Below, piece by piece: positions 32,172 through 43,100 of a stretch of DNA of 64,000 nucleotides. The notes beneath the pieces are model-generated. The model saw nothing but the letters and a program-made list of their open reading frames with translations, did not search any database and had not been told where the DNA came from. The translations under genes and the position numbers were made by a program. The DNA is from Rhizobium sp. RCAM05350 (GTDB lineage Bacteria; Pseudomonadota; Alphaproteobacteria; Rhizobiales; Rhizobiaceae), in contig CP087974.1 of NCBI GenBank assembly GCA_024426085.1, positions 1,054,001 to 1,118,000 of the forward strand, written 5' to 3'. The number at the start of each line of letters is the position of its first letter. The first letter of the stretch is position 1.

Positions 32172-32466
32172 CTATACTTGCAGCTCCGTGCCCGCAGTTC
32201 ACATTAATGAGATCACGAACGCAACTTGCGGCCAGTCGCACATTGGCAACAGAAGCAACGCAGAACCCGCATTCTCGTGCCTCGTCGCTGTCATAGTAAT
32301 ATGGCCAATTCGTGTCACCTGTCGTCCGCCTAGACCACAGAGATCGACAAGCTCCGATTGGCGCAGGGTTTCGGCAACACCGCAGGCGCCTATAACTCGC
32401 GATCAAGAGAATCTTCCCCGCAACAGCGACAGACCGGCACGCAACCGGCTACACCAAAATACAATT

Positions 32467-32504
32467 TTTACGTTTAAATAAATTTTCAATGCATACTTTA
32501 CGTT
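32467..32504 (+). repeat. Two direct TTTACGTT repeats, 30 bases apart
   Basis: Copies begin at 32467 and 32497, about 70-100 bases before the first start codon of the giant-protein operon. Thirty bases is close to three helical turns, so both would face the same side of the DNA. This suits a dimeric or cooperative regulator, which is inference. Confidence 0.4.
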
Positions 32505-32569
32505 GAAAAGCGGATGTGAGTTAATAAGCCCTAAATCACCATGCCTTTGCTTTCCGGGGAATATGCAAA

Positions 32570-34607
32570 ATGGTTCTGGCTTTTCGACTCTACGGCAATT
32601 TTCATTGGCCGCCGCACCTGAATATCGATGAGCCTTCGACCGACACGCGATGGCGTTGTCGAAATCCACTACCTCGAAAAGGGACCGGCCGCGACCTTCC
32701 GGCCCGTGCTGCGATGGACGCCGCGCGAACAGTTTTCGCCGTCGAGCCCCCTTCCGGACGTCCAACACAACCTCTTCGATTTCACCGTCAAAGAAGCCCT
32801 TGATCTGTTCAAAGGCGACAAGGACCATGCCATCTGGATCGACGCCGGAAAATACACCGGCAATACCGACTGGCTGGCATTCCGTGGCGCATTTCTGATC
32901 GAACAGCACAGGGCGCCCGATGCCCACCAGGATGCCCTGCTCGATCTCCGGTGGCCGCTAGTGCGATCCTGCGCCTATGCACCGGGCCACAAGGTTTTCT
33001 CCGGGCTGGATGTCGGCCGGCGTGGCGGGTCGCGTTATTGCCTGAACCTGCATTTACCCCTGCCAGCCCGGCGCTCGACGCTGCTATCCGGCGACGAGGT
33101 CGATCCGAGAGCGTTTCCTTTCTGCGCGGTCTACGAACCCGGCAAAGGTTCGTTCGACAAGATCCTTCAGTTTACCACCCTCGTCGGCGGCTGGATCGAG
33201 GGTGATTCCGTCGATACCTCGGCTGCCCCTGTTTCGCAAACCTCCTTCGTCTTCAGCGACGTCCAATATCCGAGCGATGCGACCCTCGGATCGTTCGGAT
33301 TTTCGGCCCGCGGAAGACCCACCCAAGGCGGCTTCGCTGTCTACGATGGCACGCAAAAATCAAAGAAGATCGATGCCAGGAAATTCTGGCCCGAAACCGC
33401 GCGCCCGTTCACGCGGGACATTCTTGGCCGCTTCGGTTTCTCGATCCATTCCGATTCAGCCAAATGGCCGCGCCTGAAGGCCGGTGACACAACCGCTGAT
33501 CTCAGCCTTCGCTTTGCCAAGAACGGATCGGATGCGACGAAGCCGGCCTTCATCTATCGCATCGCCGTTTCGGCCAGCGATGGCGATCCAAACTCCGGTG
33601 ACGATATCAAGAAAAGCGGTGATGCCCTTAGCTTGTGGCTCTCGAAAGAAACCGGTGGATGGATCAAGACCGCCGAAGCGCTGTATGCCGATTGCAAGCT
33701 GACATGGGACATACCCGATCACGACCCGGGCCACGGGCAAGACATTTGGAACTCCGACGCCCAGCGCTGGTCGCCGAAGGTAGACCTCAGCTTTCACTGG
33801 AAGAACGACGTCCCGACCGGCGAAAACCTCGGCGGCAGCCCGGCGAAAGGCGCGGATCTCGACTTCGGCCTGCTGCGCCATGCGGCGCATACTTTCAGGG
33901 AAACACGCGAGGCACTCAAGCCGGTCGAGGCGGGTCAACCGCGCTCCGTGCTTCCGGACCTTCAGGCAGACGGGAAGCAGACAGTCAGGTTCGCACTCAA
34001 CAGCCCCTCCCTGGACGCCCACTTCATCAAGGACGGGTCGGGAATGCAGGCCGATACAGGGCTGATTATGTGGGGACGCCCACCTGGCAAGGGGGCAACG
34101 GACACACCCTTCATCCGGCCCCGCCTGCGGCTCTCGCTTGCCCGGTTGGGCGATCTCATTCCGGGCTCGGACGACACGACGGGACTTGCCGACAACAAGC
34201 TCAGGCTGATTGCCAGCAACCTAACGTTCTTCAAAGACCAGAAACCCGCGCCAAAGATCAATCTGATCCTGTCCGGCGATGATGGCTGGGTGGCGGCCGA
34301 AAGTAATGAAATCGCCGACGGTGAACCCTTCTTTGCGTCCTATGTCGTGGAAACCCTGTCGGCCGGCACTGCCTGGTCAGGGCGTCTTTCCTCGCTGCAA
34401 TTCGATCTGAGCCCCGTCGAAGGACCACTACCGACCCGGCCTGATGAATTGACGCTGACCTATCTGCGCGCCGGCGGCCCGGGTACACGTCAAGCTATGG
34501 GCGACGGCGCTCCTCCCGTCAGTCTGACATCGGGCCGATTAGCCGCCTCGATCCACCTGGTTCTGCCAGTCACCGATGTGACACCGGTCAACGTCGATGT
34601 TTCATGA
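32570..34607 (+). CDS. Giant unknown protein 1, N-terminal part
   Basis: This part covers about 680 residues beginning MVLAFRLYGNFHWPPH and then, after a frame change near 32640, DGVVEIHYLEKGPAATF. CGGGGA precedes the ATG. It is rich in Trp, Phe, Tyr and short beta-type segments (FTTLVGGWIEGDSV, GLIMWGRPPGKG), with no signal peptide, membrane helix or known catalytic motif. I recognise no family. The frame ends at a TGA (34605), yet the following codons read on as protein (LDRSGRVAPLLIPHNATTG), so this is probably the N-terminus of one protein of about 2,500 residues. Codon use matches the chromosome, which argues against recent import. Confidence 0.7.
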
Positions 34608-37600
34608 CTGGACCGCTCTGGGCGCGTAGCGCCGCTTCTCATCCCGCACAATGCCACCACCGGCACAGAGGGCAGCGCGTCCGGCTACCGGTACTGGCTG
34701 AGCATCCGCGAAACCGTCGCGCCGACGCAGGACCGGTGGATCGAAGCAGACATCTATGAAAGCGCGCCAGAAACGGGCGAACAAAGCTATGTCGTGCTGT
34801 CGCAGGAGCCCTTCTCGCTCTTCCGCTACACCCACCGGCCGCTCAGCGACCGCGGCGATGTCGGCTCGGCATCGGTGGCCTATTATTCCGGCGATGACCG
34901 GATCTGGCAGTATCGCAAGGTCGCCGATCACTATCACTACATCCTGCCACCGCAGGCGGTCGGCGAGAGCGCTGACAAACCGCGCCGCCTGGAAATCCAC
35001 GACCTAAAGGAACCCAATGCAACGGACCCATCCGACGCCTGGCGTCCGTATGTCGAAGGAGCAGAGGCCAGCCTGAAACGCCGGGCGGTGGAGTTTCGCC
35101 TGACACCATCGACCGAATTCTGGGTTCGCCCGAGCGATGTCGAGCGCGGCTATTTCATGCCGGAATCCACCAGCCACGACATCTTTCGCCAGCGCGGCGA
35201 GTATGGCCTGGGTGCGGCGCTGGCCTTCCTGCGCGGCGAGTTCCTCTATGGGCTTTCGGTCGGGATCGATGTGTCGAAGGAAAACGCGACGTCCCGCCAG
35301 GCACGGGTCGCCGAGATCGAGGCTCTGACCGGCCGGATGACAGGTCCGGCCCGGGATGCGGATGCCGACCAAGACATCAAAGCGCGGTGGAACGCGCTTG
35401 CGCGTGCCGTCGCCCGCCGGCCGGAGCGGCTGGAAATCTGGGCGCGCGATCCGGATCTGACCATCGACTTCACTCCGGCCCGGTTTGCCGGCGGCGTCAC
35501 CTATGCCCTGCGCGGCACAGCGCTGCATCGGCCGCCTTTGGCGAAACTCGAAAAGCCGGACGATCATGGGCTTTGGCCGAAGGTTGGCCCATCGAGACCG
35601 ATGATAGCAGTTTCGGACGAGACGAGCAGGAACGACCGCAGCAAGCCGCGCAGTCATCCGCAGGGCTTGAGCGGCGGAACCCTATGGCCGGTCGAGTCCA
35701 TCAATCTTTTCAATCGCCTGCTGGAAAGGCCGGAATCAAGCGGCGGCACGATCGAAGCCATCGCACTCTCGCCCATCGGCGGCGATGCGGCCCAGACGGC
35801 AGCCTTCCTCGGCGGCATCGTCACCATCATCAGCGAAACGCGCAACGGCCATGTCGAGCGCCAGAAGGTCGAAGTGCTTGGCCGCATCGGTGCCTTCTGG
35901 CACCGCGCCAAACATGTCGTCGTCTACGAGCGCACCGTCAACGTCTCCGCACAGTTTGCCCCCGGTTCGAAGAGGACCAGCAGCGCAGCCGCTCGCGCCG
36001 GCCGATCCTGCGCAAGGTCCGGGAATATATCGAACTGCTTGAGTCCGAGCGCAGCTATCCGGATTTCGTGGAAGCAGCGCCACGCTGCGCCGGCTTCCTG
36101 GAACGGCTGCGCTTCAATTCCAAAATCATCAATGTCGACAGTGCCTGGAGCAGCGAGGTCGGTGACTTCGGCTGGAAGATCCCGCTGTGGAACATGCTGA
36201 GTGCCCGCGAGCGCCCGCAGGTCTATCCGATGCCGGACATCGCCTTTGTCAGCACGGCCGAAGGCGACGGCGACAATCCCGTGGTTTGTCAGGAATGCCT
36301 CGATACCGACAACCTGTTCTTCTTCTCCAATTTCAAGGGAAATACCAGTAACACCAATGCCTGGCTGCCATATCTCGATATCGACTATGCCAACATGCCC
36401 CTTGCCAAGGAGATCGCCGCCTGCGCCGACCGGAAGCCGGACGTTTCCCCCAACGCCGGCCATCGCCGCCGCGCGGTAAGCCGCATCCTGCCTGGCGTGC
36501 GCCGCTTCACCTGGCGGCTGGCGCCCGCCGCCCAGAAGACCACGATCAATGCCGGCCGGGCTGGAAAGCCGGTCTATGTCGGCCTCGACAGTGTCAGCTT
36601 CATGCGTGCCGCCCATACAGCCGACGAGCAAAAGACATTGCGGCCGGACCTGGTCGCGATCATGGGAAACGCTGGCATTCTCCGCGGCAAGCCCGAAGAT
36701 GTGGACAAGCTGAAAAGATCGAGGCACTCGCCTACTGGCAGACCGATGGAACAGGAGCCACCCTTCCAGCCGCCGCCGAATACTCCAAGGCGATCGGCCA
36801 CCTGGTCGACCGGCTGAGGGAGAAGGACAAGGCAGGTGTCGAGGCTGCGCTGAAAGCTCTCGACGACAAATGGACATCGGCCGCTCTCGTTGCACAACTC
36901 AAGCAGGCTATCCCCGATGCTGCCGGTGATGGCGCAGCAGTGTTTGCCAAGCTCACACTGGTCGGCAAACCCCTGGATGATGGGCAAAAGCATTGCGCCA
37001 GACTGAAATCCGATGCAGTCGGGATGATCAAGCGCAAAGAAATGCTGCTCGCCACCGCCATTTCCGACTGGGTGTCGGATATCGAACGCCATCTGCCGGC
37101 GCTTGTCATCGACGATAAACCCATAACGACCAAGACGCAGCTGATCGAGGGGCTCACTGGTCTTATCGTAGAACACCTGCGCCCGATTTTCGCCGAAGCC
37201 TCTCAGGATGTCGGCAATGCAGGACAAAGCGCGGAAAAGGCCAAATCCATTCTTGCCGGCGTGGACATGGAGATCGAAGCGATCCATGCTCGTGCCCGGC
37301 AGCGGCTTGAGCAGTTTTCGGCCGGTTATGACCGTGAAAAGCCCTGGTCGGCGGAACGATACCGGGTGTTCTGCTCCGGCTTGCAAACCTCGATCAGCAA
37401 CGTCGCCGACGATATCACATCGGCCGCAGACGAAGCCCGCCAGCGTTTTGCCGCCGAGCTGTCCGGCGCATGTCAGGCGATCGGCGGTCACCTGGCAAAA
37501 TCGCTGACTGGCTTTGAGCTGACCACCCTTGCAGGCGCAGGAACAGTCAAGGACAGCATGTCTCTGCTGCTGGAACAGCTGACCGCAGCGGTCGACGCTT

Positions 37601-40135
37601 TGTCGCCTGTCTCAGGAACAGGCCAACTCGATACCGCCATTGCCGCCATCACCACACTCAGCGGACAGATCAATGCCGAGCCGGGCATCAGTGCAAAGCT
37701 GCGAAACGATGCCATTGAGGCGCTCGACACGCTGCGGACGGCCGCCAATCAGGCGAAATCACTGGCTGCGGAAACGCGCATACTTCTAACAAAGGCAGGC
37801 GCACTGACAGACGAGACATTCAGCGACCTTGGCGCGATAATCGCCGGTCTGACCGCCAAGGCGGCGTCTCTCGTCGATATGCTTTCGGACAAGACCGACG
37901 GGATCGCTCTCCTTGCCAAAGCCTTTGGCGATGAAGGTTTCGACGCGATCGCGGCGGCGTTTTCCACGCTGTGGCCCGATATAGCCGAGACCGTCGATCT
38001 CGTGTCGCAATGGCTCGACGGCAAACTGTTGAAAATCACTGAACCGGTTGATTTTCTGGTCGCCTCAACCGTCGAACGTCTGGACTTGGCGGTTGAAGTC
38101 CTGGTTGAGAAACTAAAAAACACCCTTGCCGGAGTGGCTTCTGTTATCGCCGATGTCGAGAACGGGTTCAAAGCAGCCCAGGAGGCCTTGTCCCCGGAAA
38201 AGCTTCTCGAAACGGTCGTCGGCGAAAAGGCGATCAAGCCAGCGCTGCAGCTCCTGCTTGCCCCAATCGACGAAGATCTTTGCGAAAATACCCGACGCCG
38301 TGGCGGCGATCCACGACCGGCTGACCGAGTTGAGCGCCACGGCAGTGACGATCATCCGGACGATCAGCGCCGACACGCTGGGCGCTCTCGAGGAGGTCAC
38401 AGCCGCCTGCAAGGCGGTGTTTGAAGGCGTCGATGAAGCCAGAAATTATCTTTTCAACATTGCAAACCGCTTCGGTCAGTATGTCGACGACGAGCTAAAG
38501 GCCGTGCAGGCCCAATACGCCCCCATCATACAGCGCATTACCCAGTCGCTGGACGAGCTGGAGACGGAGGCGCAATCGCTCGTCGCAGCCGTCAACGCCT
38601 TCGATTGTTCGCTGCGCAGCCTGCACAACAATCTGTCCCGCTCTGTGGAGACGGCGCGGATGTATGGCGACCGCGTGTTTGACGCCGCCAGCCGCCTGAT
38701 TGATGGCAACGCTATGGCATTGCCGTCCAATCTGCTCAAACTCTATTCCGCGGTCAGTTCGGCGCCTGAGATCGCCGCGCTGAAAGCCGATATCGACCGC
38801 ATCCGCTCCGGTTTCGACGAGCTCAACGATATCATGGACACGACCGAGGCCAGCGCCCTGTTCAACCGGTTCGGCGATGAGTTGAAGGCGCTTGGCCTCG
38901 ACATGCCGTTCGACAAGATCACCGACCGCCTGCAACTCAAGGACCTCAAGCTCGGCAACTTTGCCGGCCTGAACCTCGACCATCTGTTCAAGGGTCAGCC
39001 CATGCCGGCCAGCCTTTGCGAGGGTGTCCGGGTCAGTCATGATTTCGACAAGGCCCAGGCCCGCGCCTGGGTTCAGATAGATATCGACGCCCGGATTCGT
39101 GGGCGCCGGACGCTGTTCTCTCTCGGCGTCTTCCAGGTTGATTTCGTCGATATGCACCTGACCGGTCAGGTCAGGCTTGAAACGTCGAAGGATGAGGACA
39201 GGGTCACCCAGACAGGCTTCAGCCGTATCGAGACCACAATCGATCTCATCGCAGGCGGCCAGTCGATGGTGAAATTCGAGCAATTCGGCCTGAATTTCAC
39301 ACGGGAAAAGGGTCTCAACGTCGAATTCGACCCGAAGAATATCCGGCTCAACCCCGCCTTCAAGTTCATCCAGGATTTTCTGTCGACACTGTTTCCGGAC
39401 AAGGCAGGCGGCCTGAAGATCGTCAAGCAGGACAATATCCCTGTTGGCGTCGAGCACGATTTCGTCATCCCGCCGATAACGCTCAATTTTGGCACCAGCG
39501 GCGTCTCCAACATTTGCATCGAGAACCACTTCAAGCTGCTCGCCTTTCCGGACTTCATGCTCGCCAACCGGTTCAATCTGTCGACCATCGAGCGGCCGTT
39601 CATCTTCTCCATCTTCGTCATCGGCGGCACCGGTTATATCCAGATCGACGCGGAATACCGGCCGTTCGACAGCCAGTTGATGGTCAGCGTCGAGGCGGGG
39701 GCCGGCGGCTCCGCGGCGCTTGCCTTCGCGGTCGGCCCATTCGTCGGCCAGGTGTTCATCACGCTCTCTGGCGTCATGACCTATCGCAAGATGATCGGAA
39801 AATCCGGCGGCGGGCTGTCGCTGGCGGTGGTGGTGGTGATTGCCGGTCAGGTCGAAGTCTGCGGCATGGTGTCGGTCGGCATCACGCTAATGCTGCGCCT
39901 GAGCTATCGCGACAACGGTCAGGTTGATGGCCAGGGCAGTCTGGCGGTGAGCATCCGCATCTCCCGCTTCTTCACGATCAGCGCGCACGCCAATGTCAAT
40001 TACACGCTGCGCGGCGGCAAGTCGGAGACTTCGGTCAGCAGCGGCGTCAGCGGCGAGATCACCGACGCCAAACTCAAGGACAAGATCGGCAAGGCTGAAC
40101 AGGCCGTCAAACAACTTCAGAAGGCGAGCAACTAG
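34608..40135 (+). CDS. Giant unknown protein 1, central helical and C-terminal beta-rich part
   Basis: About 1,840 residues continue in the same frame as the segment before the TGA. The first usable start is only GTG 34794, although coding character begins earlier. Up to ~36.7 kb it is mixed alpha/beta (WVRPSDVERGYFMPES). From ~36.7 to 38.9 kb it is Ala-rich and helical with coiled-coil character (ARQRLEQFSAGYDREK, LDTLRTAANQAKSLAAE). From 39.0 to 40.1 kb it is beta-rich, with hydrophobic Gly/Val strands (GGGLSLAVVVVIAGQVEVCG). Frames break near 35965 (CCCCC), 36715 (AAAA) and 38282. The stop TAG is 2 bases before the next ATG. The overall plan could suit a membrane-active, fibrous or envelope-spanning protein. 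None of this is established. Confidence 0.7.
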
Positions 40136-40137
40136 TC

Positions 40138-43100
40138 ATGGCGCTGAAGACCTCCATCATCCATTGCCTCCTCGACGCCGAGCCGGACGCGTTTCATCCG
40201 GCCGACCCGTCCTTGAAAACCCTCGCCGTCAATCTCGGCTTCGAATGCCTTACTGATATCCCCCGTAGCGCCACCATCGGCACGGATGAAGCCGCCCAAC
40301 AGAAACAGGATGAACTCGACGCGGATGAAACCGCTGCGAGGGACCTGTTCAGCCAATTCGCCAAAGCCGCTCAACAGGTTCAATTCCACCTCTATCAGGC
40401 AAACGTGGATGTGCCGGCGACCTGTTCGCTCAACTACTTGGGCAAGATCACCCGACAAATATCCGATATCAAAGCGCCGAATTCCGCTGAGGACATTACA
40501 ACATGGCTCGACAAGGCGGCACCGCCGGAAACCCGCCATTACTGGACGTCGCCCGATGCCGGCATTGCCGCAGGCATGCCCGTCGACTTAGACCGACCGG
40601 TTGAAGCGACAACCGCGCCGGCCACCTACCGGCTGCGTGCCGCGCATGCCTGGAACGCACCGGTGGCGCACAGGCTCTGGCTCACCCATATCCTGCGGCT
40701 TGAGGGGATAGCCGACGGTGGGTCCTATGTCGTTCTACCCTTTTTCGCCGGAACCGTTCCGCCTCCCACTCTGGCCGGGACGCTGCAGGGCGCGCAATGG
40801 GATTTCCCCTATGACGCAGGCGGCGGCCTTGGCAAAACAGCCTGCCGCACCCAGGTGCTCGAGGCTCCGGCTGCCTTTACGGCCGTGCCACAGGACATCA
40901 ACGGTTTTCTGACCACAGATGGCTACCTCAAAGTCGATCCGGAGGCTGAAAGCCTCTGGCGCCTCACCCAATGGTTCGAGGCACGTGCCGCCACTCTGAT
41001 GGCCCCGACAATGGCACTCGCCGGCCCGGGTGCTGGTGCGGGATCTGATGAAGATGCGGACTACGAGACCCTGTTTCAATGGCACTACGGCGACAAGGGG
41101 AAGCCTCCTCTTCTCAACGTCCCTGCCCCAGCCGCCGCTTGGCTAACCGCAGCCAGCCTGGGTGCGGCGCTCGACACCGTCATTGTCGGCCTGATGAAAC
41201 CTGTATCCGGCAACAACACGATGGGCGACGTTCTCGCCCCTTTTCTCCTGAACCTGTTCGCACGCTATCAGGACAATCTCGCCGGAACCTTCGCACTACC
41301 AGAAGACAGCTTTGATCTTGCCAAACTGACCGGGCTCCTGCGCAACACCCTGTCGCTCCACAACCCGCTGATGCGCACGACGGCCGACATGGCGGATGCG
41401 GGCGTGCGCCGCGCGTTCTGCGACAGCCTGAAGCGCGTCCACGGCCTTCAGCCCACCGGGCCTGAGACATCGCTTGAAATCCAGCTCCTGAACCTGCTGC
41501 TGGCCTCATTCGTCAGCGGAACGGCCTTGTCCTTCGACGAAAAGCTCCGCCAAAGCGTCAATGGCAATGGCCAGGCGATCCTGCGCCTAGCGCTGGCGGA
41601 TGCCGAACACCGATTACAGGACGAAGCCGGCGCGGAGACGGCCATCATCCGGTTGTTCGAGACGACCGAAAAAACCGAAGACGGAGGCAAAACCACGATC
41701 GGGTTGCCCGCTCTCTTCGCCGGCGCTTACGCAGAAGCCGTCGGCCGCTCTGGTGACACGGCACTGCTGAATGCCGTTGCGGCTGCCTTCGCGGAGGCCT
41801 GGCGCTTCTATCGCATCCTGCTCGACGGCCCCTTCAACGGCGCCGAGGCCGTCCGGCGCGATGCGGCAAGCGAATTCACAAAGGCTCTGTTCGGGTTTGT
41901 CGAACAGTACAAAAAGGCGGGAATTCCCACAGTTCAGCAATTGATCGCCGTTACCAGCGGCGCAGACTATTTTGCCCAGCGATTGCTCAGACCGCCAGCA
42001 GATCCCAAAGTCCCGGAACCGTTCACCAGCTGTTTCCACGGCATCGCGGATAGCCTTGTCAGGGTGCCGTTTCCCGGCACTTGGCCCGATCGCATAACGC
42101 CGGTGACGCCAGCCCAGCTTCTGCCCTTTTTCCGAGCAAGCTACCGGGCATCGCTGGCGCCGATAGCGCAGCTGTCTACCGTTTCCAGCCGCTTCATCCC
42201 TGATCACGCACCGGCCCCGCTGCCGATCCAGATCGCTGCCAATATCGACGGCGGAACGATCGATGCGTTCTGCAATCATTTCAATGGCATTGCGGTCGCG
42301 ATCCGGCGGATCGACACAGAAACGAGAACCGATCCCTGGGCGCATGCGAGCCTTGCCGAACTGACCTGGCCCGTTCCACCAAAGGCGATTTCCGGTCACG
42401 AAGAACCCGAACCAACGGTCCCCGCGGCTGTTCATCCGATGCTTCCCACGACAAGCGACGGGCGCGGTCCGATGTTCATCCAGTAACGAGGGTCTGCCGT
42501 TCGCCGCGACCACATTCCGCAACACGGCGGCGGAAGCGATCGTCTCAACACCCGAGGCATTTGCGTCATTTTACAATCATGGCGCCCACGATGCCGAAAC
42601 GTGCGGCTTTGCGTACGTCCTGCGCCTCGCCTATGGCCGGGACTTTGAAAGTTTCAGCTTCACCACGACCAATGCAGGCTCCATACCGTTGGCACTGCAG
42701 GCCGACCTGCCCTGGATGCCGAAGGCGAGGTTCGAGCCCCCGGCCAAGGACGGCAAGCCGGACCCGCTGCTAATCACCACAACGTCCTATCAGCGCCGCA
42801 CCGCGATCGGCCAGATGGCCGTCAACGAAAGGCCCGCCGCCAACAAGCCGCGCCGCATCGCCGTGCCGATCGACGGCGTGGTTCCGCTGGCCGAGGATTA
42901 TCCGCGCACGGTCATCGCCGTCTTCACCGGCAATCCCGGCGTCCACGACTTTTTTCGCAACCACGATGGCGGCGGCACCCTCGTCATCCCGCAATTGATC
43001 GACCGACCGATAGACTACCGGATCAGCGGCACCGTCGTCGGCGGCAAGCCGGCAAGGCTCGTTGCCCGGCTTTTTGATGCCGCACCGGCAGGGCCGGATG

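Larger units (their letters stand above)
32105..32569. promoter_or_regulatory. Divergent control region of ldtP and the giant-protein operon
   Basis: No gene is seen in this 465-base gap. The part near the operon (32445-32510) is markedly AT-rich and should hold its promoter. The octamer TTTACGTT appears twice before the operon, and its complement appears once just upstream of ldtP. Confidence 0.55.

Noticed and set aside
34605..34607. Selenocysteine or programmed recoding at the TGA in giant protein 1
   Set aside because: No selenocysteine insertion hairpin was recognised after the TGA, and the consensus is demonstrably error-prone. Error or true stop is simpler.
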